Assembly (NCBI RefSeq): GCF_015686655.1
Contig: NZ_JADPMP010000001.1
Span: 372,001 to 436,000 of the forward strand
DNA from: Pontibacter sp. FD36
GTDB lineage: Bacteria; Bacteroidota; Bacteroidia; Cytophagales; Hymenobacteraceae
Direction: 5' to 3'
DNA length: 64,000 bases
The notes below the pieces were generated by a model, which was given only the letters and a program-made list of their open reading frames with translations, searched no databases and was not told the DNA's origin. The position numbers and the translations under genes were made by a program. Below, in pieces: positions 46,509 to 55,769 of the stretch; positions within the stretch are counted from its first letter, which is position 1, and every line of letters starts with the position of its first letter.

Positions 46509-46560
46509 AAGGCATCATCTTATACCTGAAAGACCGGGGTGGGATGATGCCTTTTCCTTT
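46509..46560 (+). terminator. Terminator of nadE with motif-bearing loop
   Basis: AAGGCATCATC at 46509-46519 pairs with 46543-46553, followed by T-rich sequence. The 23-base loop begins TTATACCTG, again the dispersed motif. Confidence 0.7.
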
Positions 46561-46625
46561 TGTGGCTATACCTGTGGATAAATATCCCTGTACCTGTCTG
46601 GTGCTGGTTTTTTAGCATTGCGAAT

Positions 46626-46655
46626 TATTGTAACTTTGGCAGAACCATACCTTTG
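46626..46655 (+). promoter_or_regulatory. Candidate promoter of lgt, leaderless start possible
   Basis: TATTG at 46626-46630, 17 bases, then TACCTTTG at 46648-46655, a perfect TAnnTTTG. The lgt ATG is only 4 bases further on (46659). Confidence 0.5.
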
Positions 46656-46658
46656 TAT

Positions 46659-47501
46659 ATGAGCATTCTGAACTATATCACATGGGATGTAAGTCCTTCC
46701 ATCTTCTCCATCGGCTCCTTTGAAGTGCGCTGGTACGGGCTCCTGTTCGCACTGGCTTTTGTGTTCGGGCAACGCATCCTGACCAAAATCTATGTAGCCG
46801 AAGGCCGCACAGAAGGCGATGTGGACGTGATCACCCTTTACATGATCATTGGCACTGTTGTAGGTGCACGTCTGGGCCATACCCTGTTTTACCAGCCTGA
46901 GTATTACCTGAGCAACCCGATCGAGATCCTAAAGATATGGGAAGGCGGACTAGCCAGTCATGGCGCAACCATCGGTATTTTGCTGGCCCTGTGGCTATTC
47001 AGTCGCAAGCACAATTTTGATTACATGTGGGTTTTGGACCGGATCGTGATCGTAGTGGCGCTAGGTGGCGCACTTATCCGACTGGGCAACCTGATGAACT
47101 CTGAAATATTTGGTCGTCCGACGGATCTGCCATGGGGCTTTATTTTTGTGCGCCAGAGCGAATACTCGCATGTACCACGCCACCCTACACAGCTTTACGA
47201 GTCATTCAGCGTATTCCTGCTGTTTGTACTCCTCTACTGGCTCTGGAAGAAATACAAAGAGGCCCTGCCGAAAGGTTTACTGTTCGGTATCTTCGTAACG
47301 GCCCTTTTCACTTTCCGCTTCCTGGTAGAGTTTCTGAAAGAAGTGCAGGTAGAAAAAGAGGCGACAATGGCGCTGAACATCGGGCAGCAATTGAGTATCC
47401 CACTCATCATTATCGGTTTGTTTATCCTTTTCAGAGTATGGCGTAACCCAAAACCTGCCCTGCCTGGCGGAAAGCCAGCAAGAGAAGCAGTCCGCAAATG
47501 A
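46659..47501 (+). CDS. lgt: Prolipoprotein diacylglyceryl transferase
   Basis: 280 residues, seven membrane segments. Transfers diacylglyceryl from phosphatidylglycerol to the lipobox Cys of lipoprotein precursors, many of which are encoded in this window. FEVRWYGLLFALAFVFG, the ARLGHTLFYQPEYY region and GGLASHGATIG are family motifs; the conserved His and Arg residues are present. The start ATG 46659 is chosen over the longer frame because the residues before it are unlike Lgt and because the promoter box lies directly in front. Confidence 0.96.
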   Translation: MSILNYITWDVSPSIFSIGSFEVRWYGLLFALAFVFGQRILTKIYVAEGRTEGDVDVITLYMIIGTVVGARLGHTLFYQPEYYLSNPIEILKIWEGGLASHGATIGILLALWLFSRKHNFDYMWVLDRIVIVVALGGALIRLGNLMNSEIFGRPTDLPWGFIFVRQSEYSHVPRHPTQLYESFSVFLLFVLLYWLWKKYKEALPKGLLFGIFVTALFTFRFLVEFLKEVQVEKEATMALNIGQQLSIPLIIIGLFILFRVWRNPKPALPGGKPAREAVRK

Positions 47502-47518
47502 GTTTTATTCGAGATACC

Positions 47519-47549
47519 AAAACGGCCAGCATCACTGCTGGCCGTTTTG
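47519..47549. terminator. Intrinsic terminator after lgt
   Basis: AAAACGGCCAGCA and its perfect complement, TCAC loop, then T-run. Convergent genes on both sides. Confidence 0.92.
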
Positions 47550-47562
47550 TTTTTGTGGGTAA

Positions 47563-48417
47563 TTAGTTAAGGCTATACCTGAACAAGCCCCCATCTTCGC
47601 TGGTGATGACCAGGGTGCTTTCATTTTCGAAAGCTACCGCCTCGGTTTGTCCAGCCTCCTTGATGGGCACGCGCTGGTAGTCGCCTTTATAGAACTCCGC
47701 TGGATTACTAACGTTGCGGAAGATGTGCAGTCCTCCTTCGCTCACGAGTGCCACGGTGCTGCCATCAGCGCTGCTGGCTGCGCCGGTCACAGGCACACCA
47801 AGCTTGTGACTGCCCAGCAGTCTGGCTTTGTACTGCCCGCCGCTGTCAGGAAGCTCGTATACCTTAGCTGTTTGTTTTCTACCTCTATCCTTTGACACCA
47901 GGTATAGCTTGCCGCCTTGCCAGAAAATAGCTTCCACATCATAGTTCATATCTTTTTTAACTGGTGGGAAATCCTTCTGGTCCTCGTAGGTGAAGCGGAT
48001 GGCTTCAATTTGATCAGGCTTGTCGAGCTTCAGTTTATAGATGGCCAGTTCTTTGCGTTTGTTGTTGTTATTGCCTGTGTCGGCTATGTAGATATTTCCT
48101 TCACTGTCACGTGCCAGGTCTTCCCAGTCCACATTGGGGAGCTTCAATTTGATGGTCTCTACTAATTTGCCTTGCTGATCTACCACATAGAGGTGCGGTT
48201 TGTTGCCTGCATCGTTGTGTGTGATGTAAGCTTTCCGTTCAGGTATAAACTCGACGCCGGAGCTTTCATTAATAGGGGAAGGGAGTTTGGCCAGCCTGAC
48301 CAGTTTGCTGGAAGTAGCTGAGGAATTAGTGTCTGTGTCGGAAGGCTGACCCAAAAAGTAAAAAAGGGCGACCATGACAGGTATAAAAAAGGCGAGTATT
48401 TTCAACATAAGCTTCAT
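47563..48417 (-). CDS. Exported beta-propeller-like protein
   Basis: 284 residues: N-terminal hydrophobic anchor (about 1-22), a Ser/Asp/Thr linker, and a propeller of repeated strands (GVEFIPERKAYITHNDAG, DSEGNIYIADTGNNNNKR, KLYLVSKD, STVALVSEGGLHIF, LVITSEDGGLFRYSL). The DxxGN and DTGN segments resemble SMP-30/gluconolactonase and SdiA-regulated proteins. Membrane-anchored, facing the periplasm. Function unknown; the fold call is inference. Confidence 0.7.
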   Translation of the reverse strand: MKLMLKILAFFIPVMVALFYFLGQPSDTDTNSSATSSKLVRLAKLPSPINESSGVEFIPERKAYITHNDAGNKPHLYVVDQQGKLVETIKLKLPNVDWEDLARDSEGNIYIADTGNNNNKRKELAIYKLKLDKPDQIEAIRFTYEDQKDFPPVKKDMNYDVEAIFWQGGKLYLVSKDRGRKQTAKVYELPDSGGQYKARLLGSHKLGVPVTGAASSADGSTVALVSEGGLHIFRNVSNPAEFYKGDYQRVPIKEAGQTEAVAFENESTLVITSEDGGLFRYSLN

Positions 48418-48533
48418 AGGGTTCTTTTAGAGAGTAGGCGCGTTATGGTATAACGGAAAGCAAAAGCACTGTGGTTGCGTACAAACTGTAAATACCCGTT
48501 TTTTAACCTGATTATTGTTTTTAAAGCCAACCG

Positions 48534-48929
48534 ATGAAAATTAAGAAGATAAAAGAAACCTGTCTGTATGTAACCGATCTGGAGCGCAGTCGCGAGTTCT
48601 ATAACGGAAAGTTAGGATTGGCAGTGATCGGTGAGGTGAAAGACCGTCATATATTTTTCAGAGCAGGGGAGTCGGTATTACTCTGCTTTCTGCCAGAGGC
48701 CTCAAAGCTTGGGGGTACATTGCCTCCACACTTCGGATCAGGTCAGTTGCACCTGGCTTTCGAGGTAAGCAGGGAAGATTATGAAAGCTGGAAAAGCAAA
48801 ATCAAGGACGCAGGTATAGCAATAGAGCAAGAGTATGACTGGGGGCGTGGTTACCTTTCGTTCTACTTCCGCGATCCCGACCAGCACCTGCTCGAAGTGG
48901 TGATGGAAGGGATGTGGGAAAAGGACTAG
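48534..48929 (+). CDS. VOC-superfamily (glyoxalase-like) protein
   Basis: 131 residues, a single vicinal-oxygen-chelate domain made of two babb repeats. The family pattern SREFYNGKLGL is at about 20-30, HLAFEV near 73 supplies a His, and FRDPDQHLLEVV near 112-123 supplies the Glu ligand. Could be glyoxalase-like, a fosfomycin-resistance-type or a dioxygenase-like enzyme; nothing decides between them. Cytoplasmic. Confidence 0.88.
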   Translation: MKIKKIKETCLYVTDLERSREFYNGKLGLAVIGEVKDRHIFFRAGESVLLCFLPEASKLGGTLPPHFGSGQLHLAFEVSREDYESWKSKIKDAGIAIEQEYDWGRGYLSFYFRDPDQHLLEVVMEGMWEKD

Positions 48930-48960
48930 CAGTAGGATGCTCATTAGTGATAACACACAT

Positions 48961-50145
48961 TTAATTGCGCACGAGTTGCTCTTTCTCTTTGATTTTCTCC
49001 GCATGCAAGCCCGCAGGATATTTTGTTTCTCTCTGGATTGGCTTCATACCAAATGGCAGTCGGAGCCAATTTACTGGCATGATCAGGTACTTGATCAGCA
49101 GAAAGCAAACGATAAAAGTGCTTAGGCTGATAACTGAAAACTTGAGACCAATGCTCCAGTCTGCTTGCATCAGGTAATATCCCAATGCCACAATGACGGT
49201 CTGGTGCAGTATATAGAACGGGTATACCATCTCATTAGCTTGTGCCAGAAACTTATGTTTCACGTTGAGGTGCTGCATCGCAAAACCCAGTATGACCATC
49301 AGCCAGAACCAACGGTTACTTTGCTTTAGGGCATAGTATAGCGACAATTCTATACCATTCAGATCAATATCTTTAAACCAGTAGAAAGTATACAGGATTG
49401 TAAGGGTTGAAGCTGCGAGGCCCAGGCTGAACCAACGCAGTTTTCTTACTTTTTCCTGCAGTTGGGGAAACTTCATCAATACAAAACCAATTAAGAAAAC
49501 CGTAATATAGAGGAAGTGGTTGGCCCAATCATCCACAAGGGCATTGGTAGCCGGGAATCGTTCATTGAGCAGAATGCCACCTGTACTCAACCAGAACGCG
49601 GGCACGGTCAGTAGCACCCAGTTCTGTATACTGGCTACCTGTGTGTTGACACGGCGCAGGTATACGAGTAGCGGCAAAAGCAGCAGGCTGTAGCAGAAGA
49701 TGTAAGTCAGATACCACAGATGGTGCCAGCTGAAGTTGCCTTCGGGGTAGGGCTCAAATTCAAAGACAGAGGGATAGAAGCTGAAGTAATCTGTAGCCGT
49801 GCCCTGCACTGCCCGCTCAAAATATACCTGTGGCGGTACTACTAGTAGCATACCGATGACCAATGGAAGCAGAATGCGTTTCAGCCTGTCTTTGGCAAAA
49901 GTACCGGCACTGCGGAATCCCAGGGCAAAGTATACGCCCACTCCCGACACCAGAAAAATAAGCGACATCCGCCACTGGCTCATAAAGATCATCGGTACTT
50001 CCAGCGTTTCACTGAGTACCGGGTTTTTAACGTGCCAGTCCCAACTGACAAAGTACATGCCGGTGTGGTAAAAGATGAGTAGTGAGAAGGCCAGTACCCG
50101 CAGCCAGTCGAACTCGTAACGTCTGATTTTAATCTGGTTTTCCAT
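48961..50145 (-). CDS. Acyltransferase-3 family membrane protein
   Basis: 394 residues and about ten hydrophobic segments. The N-terminal EFDWLRVLAFSLLIFYHTG motif with His is the acyltransferase-3 hallmark, and SGVGVYFALGFRS and the HHLWYLTYIF segment fit the OpgC/MdoC-like branch. Adds acyl groups to exported polysaccharides or glycans at the inner membrane. ATG 50145 is preferred to the longer frame (50169), as it starts right before the domain. Downstream of an AraC-type regulator on the same strand; gap 90 bases. Confidence 0.88.
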   Translation of the reverse strand: MENQIKIRRYEFDWLRVLAFSLLIFYHTGMYFVSWDWHVKNPVLSETLEVPMIFMSQWRMSLIFLVSGVGVYFALGFRSAGTFAKDRLKRILLPLVIGMLLVVPPQVYFERAVQGTATDYFSFYPSVFEFEPYPEGNFSWHHLWYLTYIFCYSLLLLPLLVYLRRVNTQVASIQNWVLLTVPAFWLSTGGILLNERFPATNALVDDWANHFLYITVFLIGFVLMKFPQLQEKVRKLRWFSLGLAASTLTILYTFYWFKDIDLNGIELSLYYALKQSNRWFWLMVILGFAMQHLNVKHKFLAQANEMVYPFYILHQTVIVALGYYLMQADWSIGLKFSVISLSTFIVCFLLIKYLIMPVNWLRLPFGMKPIQRETKYPAGLHAEKIKEKEQLVRN

Positions 50146-50235
50146 AGCGTTTCGTTTTGATGCAAACATCGCTAAAGAAGATTAAATCAGAAGAATCTGC
50201 CGATAAGTGCGAGGTGCTAACTTATAGGGAAGTAC

Positions 50236-51390
50236 TTAAACTGAACCGGAAACGGCATTTTTACGATATTGCCCGGGTGTCTGGCCGGTATGCTTTTTAA
50301 AGACACTGCTAAAAGCTGACTTTGACATGTAACCTACCTGCTCGGCCACTTCTTCCACCTTTAGATGCTGCTGAGTTGGGTCCGCCAGTATAGCTCTGGC
50401 CTCTTGTATGCGCAGCTCAGCCAGGTACTCAAAAAAGCTCTTACCCAGGCGCTCGTTCAGGCTTTGTGAAAGGTAGTGGGGCGAAGTATGCAGTTGTTTG
50501 GCCAGCGTCGGGAGGGAGGCCGATGGTTGAATGTAAAATTTTTCCTCTTCAGCCGCTTTCAGTTTCCGGATCAGGTCCTGCTTGGCTTCCTCACTCAGGG
50601 CGGACTTTTCATACTTTAGCTGCACCACCGGCTGAAAGAAAGCAGAATCAGTGATGATTTTGTAGCTGGCAAAGAAGAGCTGCAGTACCAGAAACACGGC
50701 CAGGAAATGATCACCCAGGTCGCGCTCATAGCTTAGCTTAACGATCACGATCAGCACCAGCGTGGCAACAAAAAAGAACAGCAGGAACCTTGCCCAGGTA
50801 TAGAAATAGGGGTTTGGGGACTCGACTGTGTTTCGTTTCCTCAAAATCATGAAGCAGAGTATGATGTAGATGAGGATGTGTGCCATGGTCAGCTCATTTA
50901 CATACCTCGTCCAATGCAGCGGGTCCCAGAAAAACTCAATAGTAACTGGTATCTGCTCCATCTCCGGAAAATAGGCTCCTATATAGGCGTTGTATTTAAC
51001 TTCCTCGGGCTGTATGTAAAAAAGGGTATGGTAGAGAAAATACACTACAAAAGGAATGAAGTGCAGCCACTGCTTCCGCGTCCAGTTATTTCCGTTCAGG
51101 CTCCGGAAAAGCAGGTAGGTGAGGGGACCGGCGGCGAAATTTGCAGGTTCAGAGAAATCGACCAGATGAAGCACCTGGAACATAAGGCCGCTATAGCACA
51201 GAAATACCTCCAGGACCATGCTGGCAAAAGTAAATACCAGCGCCGCCAGTAGCAGGTGATGATAGGGTTGCCGATGCGGGCGCTTCGCCAGAAACAGCAG
51301 ACTCATGAAAAAGCCCTGCACCACACCCACCAGCAGGATGGCTGCAAACCAATCAAATCGGAAAAAGGACTCTGGCTGTGGCATCGGCAA
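50236..51390 (-). CDS. AraC-type regulator with membrane sensor domain
   Basis: 384 residues. The first 240 contain about seven hydrophobic segments (membrane sensor), and the C-terminal 110 hold two helix-turn-helix units (LPTLAKQLHTSPHYLSQ and VEEVAEQVGYMSKSAFSSV) with the AraC signature GKSFFEYLAELRIQEARAI. Such membrane-bound AraC proteins in Bacteroidota respond to unknown signals. Adjacent and upstream on the same strand as the acyltransferase gene, so that gene may be its target; this is inference. Confidence 0.9.
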   Translation of the reverse strand: MPMPQPESFFRFDWFAAILLVGVVQGFFMSLLFLAKRPHRQPYHHLLLAALVFTFASMVLEVFLCYSGLMFQVLHLVDFSEPANFAAGPLTYLLFRSLNGNNWTRKQWLHFIPFVVYFLYHTLFYIQPEEVKYNAYIGAYFPEMEQIPVTIEFFWDPLHWTRYVNELTMAHILIYIILCFMILRKRNTVESPNPYFYTWARFLLFFFVATLVLIVIVKLSYERDLGDHFLAVFLVLQLFFASYKIITDSAFFQPVVQLKYEKSALSEEAKQDLIRKLKAAEEEKFYIQPSASLPTLAKQLHTSPHYLSQSLNERLGKSFFEYLAELRIQEARAILADPTQQHLKVEEVAEQVGYMSKSAFSSVFKKHTGQTPGQYRKNAVSGSV

Positions 51391-51503
51391 GTATGATCGT
51401 TTACTAACGGTTCATAAACTAAAGCTAAAACTAAATTTTAACTTACGTTTAAGTACACCCGAAAATTCTACGCTTGGACTCCAAGAGGGGTGTTTAAAAA
51501 GAA

Positions 51504-51532
51504 AAGCCTCCGCTGTGGGCGGAGGCTCTTGC
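51504..51532. terminator. Intrinsic terminator
   Basis: AAGCCTCCGC stem with TGTG loop, between the AraC gene and the PEGA-like gene. Confidence 0.8.
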
Positions 51533-51553
51533 AATGATTCTTATACAGTAGGA

Positions 51554-52894
51554 TTACTGAAGACGTGCCTGGATCTCTTCGATCAAGCCATCATAGCGCT
51601 TCAGCAGACGGCCCCAGTCTTTGAAGTCTTCATCGTCTTTCACACTGATGTTGCGCGAAGTGTTGATCTCACGCTCGTGACGCTGGCTAACGATCTTCAC
51701 CACGTAGGTAAGGTCGTTAGAGTTACCGCCGCTGCTCACGATCACACGTGTGCGGATCATGTTGGCACCGTTGAAGTTTTGCACCTGCCAGGCGCTGGTC
51801 AGGTAGCCTGTGTTGTAGTCTACCGTTTCGAGCACATCAAAACGCTTGGTGATGATTGAGCTCAGGATTCTCCAAGCGTCAGCAGGGTCTACGGTTTTGC
51901 TTACAGGTATGGTGATGCGCACATTGGCCATGTCTGAGGAAATAGACGAGGTATAAGCCTCGTCCACGGCGAGCTCTACAAACTCAGTTGGCTCCGGAGC
52001 CTGCATGTTTTCCTGGTTGCAGTAGTTCTTGATATAGCGCAGGAAACCGTCTTTGGTCACACGCACTTCTACGCAGCCGTTCTTTGGAACTTTCAGGTCG
52101 TATTTGCCTACACCTACTACTTTGCCAGCCACTTCAATGTTGGCATCAGCAGGGGAGGATGTGATTTTCACTAAGCGATCCTCGAGCATGGCACGGCTGC
52201 GAAGCGGAGGAAGTGGGTCAGTAGATGGCTTGTTGCAGAACACCTGTACTACTTCAGCAAATCCGTCCTTTGTTACAGTCACTGTTACGCAAGTGCCAAA
52301 TGGTACGCTTACATCTGTATTGCCACGGCCGCTTACCACACCATTCAGTGATACAGAGGCGTCAGCCGGAATCACTTCCAGGCGTACCTGGCGGTCTTTC
52401 AGCTCAAAAAAGTCTTTAACAGGAGGAGCTTCACGGTCTTTCTGGTTGTAGTATACCTTGGTTTGTGGTGCAAAGCCTGGTTTCTTTACCTCTACGTTCA
52501 GGAACTTGTCTTTCTCCACAATCAGGTTGATACGCTTTGTGCCAGCCAGGCGACCGTCAATATAGATCTCCGCATCATAAGGCTCCACACTGATGTCAAT
52601 CAGGCGATTTGCCAGTTCTACCTTTTGTTCCTTGTCCCACTTCATGGTGCGCGGAAACTCACGAATTACAGGTTCATAACCTTCTTTTACAATGGCAATG
52701 CGATTGCGGGAGTCTTTGTTCAGCTTCAACTCAATGCTTCCGACACCCAGTTCAGTCACTCGGGTATTGTCCGCGTCGTTCAGCAAAAAGAATTTGGCAT
52801 CCGGGAAGTTTGAAGCAACGTTGATCTTGCTTTGCGCAAAAGTAGAAAGCGTCAGCAAGCATAGGATGAAGGATAGGTAGAGATTTCTCCTCAT
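51554..52894 (-). CDS. Secreted protein with PEGA-like repeats
   Basis: 446 residues: signal peptide (LYLSFILCLLTLSTFAQ) and at least three PEGA-like repeats, around residues 95-140 (VEPYDAEIYIDGRLAGT), 165-215 (VIPADASVSLNGVVSGRG) and 235-290 (SSPADANIEVAGKVVGVG), each followed by a VTKDGF or KKPGF strand. The C-terminal 130 residues (about 310-446) look like a separate alpha/beta domain. Paired Cys occur in the repeats at CVTVTV/FCN and CVEVRV/YCN, maybe forming disulfides. Envelope location; function unknown. AT-rich upstream region with TAAATTTG (52957-52964, minus) as a possible -7 box. Confidence 0.85.
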   Translation of the reverse strand: MRRNLYLSFILCLLTLSTFAQSKINVASNFPDAKFFLLNDADNTRVTELGVGSIELKLNKDSRNRIAIVKEGYEPVIREFPRTMKWDKEQKVELANRLIDISVEPYDAEIYIDGRLAGTKRINLIVEKDKFLNVEVKKPGFAPQTKVYYNQKDREAPPVKDFFELKDRQVRLEVIPADASVSLNGVVSGRGNTDVSVPFGTCVTVTVTKDGFAEVVQVFCNKPSTDPLPPLRSRAMLEDRLVKITSSPADANIEVAGKVVGVGKYDLKVPKNGCVEVRVTKDGFLRYIKNYCNQENMQAPEPTEFVELAVDEAYTSSISSDMANVRITIPVSKTVDPADAWRILSSIITKRFDVLETVDYNTGYLTSAWQVQNFNGANMIRTRVIVSSGGNSNDLTYVVKIVSQRHEREINTSRNISVKDDEDFKDWGRLLKRYDGLIEEIQARLQ

Positions 52895-53138
52895 AGGACT
52901 AAAATAAAGTAAGTAAAAAATATAAAATAGGTTGGTTGATTATGACAATACCACCACAAATTTAAATCAAATTTCTGTAAATTTATATATAACAATTTGT
53001 GCATCAATAAAAATACCCAAAAGTGGGTACCAGATAATTGCTAGAAAATGAAATGTAGCAGATGTTATGAGCTGATTCAGCCGCGCAAAAACAGATAAAT
53101 TTTTGTACAGATTAGCAGCAACTTTTGTAGTTGCTGTC

Positions 53139-53780
53139 CTAAGGATTTAACCTGGCTAGTAGTTCTGGTGCAATCGTATGGCCGCCTTCGAAGGTATGCA
53201 CTTGCGGCGAAATGCCGAGTCGCTGCATGATCTCTCGCTGATGCTGCAGTTTTTCGGGTGTGATAAACTCGTCTTGTGTGCCATACACCAGATCTACCGG
53301 TATACCTTCAAAAGCCGCTTTGCCCGATTCAAAATCGATATCCTCCGGAAAAGAGGCGGCCCAAAGTATGAGGTGCTGGCAAGGCACTCGTTCAGTTGCC
53401 AGCCAGCGGCAAACTGTAGCACCGCCCTGTGAGAAGCCCAGCACATGCACCCGCACATCAGAAGGTACTTGCTGCAAAAGTTGTTTCAACAGCAGGTTGA
53501 GGTAAGCGGACTGGTCCTCTATTTCGGAAAGACGATCTTCTTTGGTCATCCAGGTAGCACCTACGCGGCCAGAAAAACCATCCAGGTAAAAGCGGGAGAG
53601 TCCCTCCGGGGCTACTACTACAGTATTCCCATCGTCCAGCACAGCGAAGTGCCGCAGAAAATAACGGGCCAGCTGACCATAGCCATGGCACACCACCCAG
53701 AGGTCGCGCGTCTGTTCTGAAGGCGTTCCCAAGGTATAGTAGCGTGCCGTTCGCGGCACTGTCAGCTGGTGCGTGTGCAT
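53139..53780 (-). CDS. Alpha/beta hydrolase, carboxylesterase/phospholipase type
   Basis: 213 residues, no signal peptide. Nucleophile Ser in GFSQGGATV near residue 115, Asp in VYGTQDEFI and His in FEGGHTIAPELL at the C-terminus; the order matches YpfH/acyl-protein thioesterase-type hydrolases. Substrate unknown. The ATG is 3 bases after the cdd stop, so it is the second gene of a cdd operon on the minus strand. Confidence 0.88.
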   Translation of the reverse strand: MHTHQLTVPRTARYYTLGTPSEQTRDLWVVCHGYGQLARYFLRHFAVLDDGNTVVVAPEGLSRFYLDGFSGRVGATWMTKEDRLSEIEDQSAYLNLLLKQLLQQVPSDVRVHVLGFSQGGATVCRWLATERVPCQHLILWAASFPEDIDFESGKAAFEGIPVDLVYGTQDEFITPEKLQHQREIMQRLGISPQVHTFEGGHTIAPELLARLNP

Positions 53781-53783
53781 AAC

Positions 53784-54269
53784 TTACAAATGTTCTTTGT
53801 TGAACTGGAAAGGCAGCAGGTCGCTTACGCTGCGGAGGCGGTAGAATTTGCCTTCTGGTCCCTGCAGGAGCACAGGTATAGGCTCGCCTTGGTTGTGTTC
53901 GTACTCAGCCATCACCTGGCGACAGGCGCCACAGGGCATAGCCGGAAGAAAATGTTGTTCGCTTCGCCGGCGTGCAGTCACAGCAATCATCTTGATTTTG
54001 GTGTTCGGGTGATGGGCGCTCATGGCAAACAGGGCGGTACGCTCCGCGCACAAGCCGGAAGGGTAGGCGGCGTTTTCCTGATTGCTGCCTTTGAACATGG
54101 TGCCGTCTTCAAGTACCAGGGCGGCGCCTACCAAAAAGTTGGAATAAGGAGCGTAGGCATCGTTAGCAGCTTGTTGGGCCAGCTCCATTGCTTCGCGTTC
54201 CTGTGGTGTTAATTCTTCTGCCGAGTCCAGTACGTCGATGCAGATATGTATATTCAGCTCACTTGCCAT
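53784..54269 (-). CDS. cdd: Cytidine deaminase
   Basis: 161 residues. Zinc is held by Cys74, Cys113 and Cys116, with catalytic Glu76 in CAERTAL; PCGACRQ at 112-118 is the second motif. This is the tetrameric short form. Deaminates cytidine and deoxycytidine in pyrimidine salvage. First gene of a pair with the hydrolase. Start at ATG 54269 is the first Met in frame; alternatives do not fit better. Confidence 0.95.
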   Translation of the reverse strand: MASELNIHICIDVLDSAEELTPQEREAMELAQQAANDAYAPYSNFLVGAALVLEDGTMFKGSNQENAAYPSGLCAERTALFAMSAHHPNTKIKMIAVTARRRSEQHFLPAMPCGACRQVMAEYEHNQGEPIPVLLQGPEGKFYRLRSVSDLLPFQFNKEHL

Positions 54270-54396
54270 TTAAGACCTTGTAGGTATAAAAATTAGAAAA
54301 GGGCTATAAATTTAACGGAATATTCTGATAAAACAATGCGAAAGGTTGGCCTTGCAGGTGGTTATTGCTAAATTCAAGCGCAACGACACAATCGCT

Positions 54397-55746
54397 ATGA
54401 AAAAAATACTCCTCCTCGGGGCTGGCCGCTCCGCCTCCTCGCTTATTCAATACCTGTTACAGCACGCGTCTTCCGAAAACTGGTACATCACCATCGGCGA
54501 CATCAACGTAGACCATCTGCAGAACAAAATCGCGCAGCTGGACTTTGCTGAAGCCATCGTATTCAATGTGCACGATGACGAACAGCGAGCTGTAGAGGTA
54601 AGCAAAGCCGATCTGGTGATCTCGCTTTTACCGGCGATCTTTCACATAGAGGTGGCGCGGGAGTGTATGAAGCAGGAGAAGCACCTGATTACCGCATCCT
54701 ACGTTTCGCCCGAGTTCAGGGAGTTGCACGAAGAGGCCAAGCAGAAGAACCTGACTATAATAATGGAATCGGGCCTTGACCCGGGCATAGACCACATGTC
54801 AGCCATGGCAGTGATCCAGCGTGTGCAGGGTATGGGCGGTCGCATCACGTCATTTAAGTCCTACACGGGCGGACTGGTGGCACCGGAATCGGACAATAAC
54901 CCCTGGAATTACAAATTCAGCTGGAACCCGCGCAACGTGGTGCTGGCAGGGCAGGGGACGGCCAAGTATATCAAGAACGAAGAGTATAAGTACATACCCT
55001 ACCACCAATTATTTAAGCGCACCGACGAACTGTTTGTAGAGGGCTACGGCCACTTCGATGGCTACGCAAACCGCGATTCGCTCAGCTATAGGGAGCATTA
55101 CGGTCTGAAGGATATCCCTACCATGCTACGTGGCACACTGCGCCGCATTGGTTACTGTGCCGCCTGGGATGTGTTTGTGCAACTGGGCCTCACCGACGAC
55201 AGCTATGATCTGGAAGGTGTGGACAGCATGACGCATCGCAGTTACCTGGAAGCCTTTCTGCCACCAGCCGCCTCCACCGACGAATCGCTGCAGCAACGCC
55301 TGTGTCGCTACTTGGGTATAGCCCCTGAAGGTGAGATCATGGAAAAGCTGGAGTGGCTTGGGCTGTTTGAAGATGTACCACTCGACATGCAAGCGGCCAC
55401 ACCGGCGCAGGTACTCGAAAAAATACTGGTTGGCAAGTGGAAACTGGAACCTGGCGACAAAGACATGATCGTAATGCAGCACCTGTTTGAGTACGAACTG
55501 AACGGCGAGCAGCACGAGCTTACCTCCTCACTGGTAGTGTTGGGCGATGATGCCGTGCAGACAGCTATGGCTAAGACTGTGGGATTACCGGTTGGTATAC
55601 TGGCAAAGCTTCTGCTGCAAGGCAGGATCGACCGCCATGGAGTAGTTATACCTATCTACCCGGACCTGTATGAACCTGTGCTGGAAGAACTCAAAGGGTA
55701 TGGAATTGACTTTGTTGAAGACGAAAAAGTGAAGGTTGTTCACTAG
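54397..55746 (+). CDS. Saccharopine dehydrogenase-like protein
   Basis: 449 residues. N-terminal Rossmann fold with KKILLLGAGRSASSL, then SLLPAIFHIEVAREC and the SGLDPGIDHMSAM motif of the saccharopine dehydrogenase/LYS9 family, and a C-terminal substrate domain. Family members form or split saccharopine, or act as carboxynorspermidine or homospermidine-type dehydrogenases; the choice is not possible here. ATG 54397 is used because the Rossmann glycine loop then begins at residue 7. Monocistronic. Confidence 0.88.
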   Translation: MKKILLLGAGRSASSLIQYLLQHASSENWYITIGDINVDHLQNKIAQLDFAEAIVFNVHDDEQRAVEVSKADLVISLLPAIFHIEVARECMKQEKHLITASYVSPEFRELHEEAKQKNLTIIMESGLDPGIDHMSAMAVIQRVQGMGGRITSFKSYTGGLVAPESDNNPWNYKFSWNPRNVVLAGQGTAKYIKNEEYKYIPYHQLFKRTDELFVEGYGHFDGYANRDSLSYREHYGLKDIPTMLRGTLRRIGYCAAWDVFVQLGLTDDSYDLEGVDSMTHRSYLEAFLPPAASTDESLQQRLCRYLGIAPEGEIMEKLEWLGLFEDVPLDMQAATPAQVLEKILVGKWKLEPGDKDMIVMQHLFEYELNGEQHELTSSLVVLGDDAVQTAMAKTVGLPVGILAKLLLQGRIDRHGVVIPIYPDLYEPVLEELKGYGIDFVEDEKVKVVH

Positions 55747-55769
55747 CAGGTATAGCCTTCGGGCAATCT

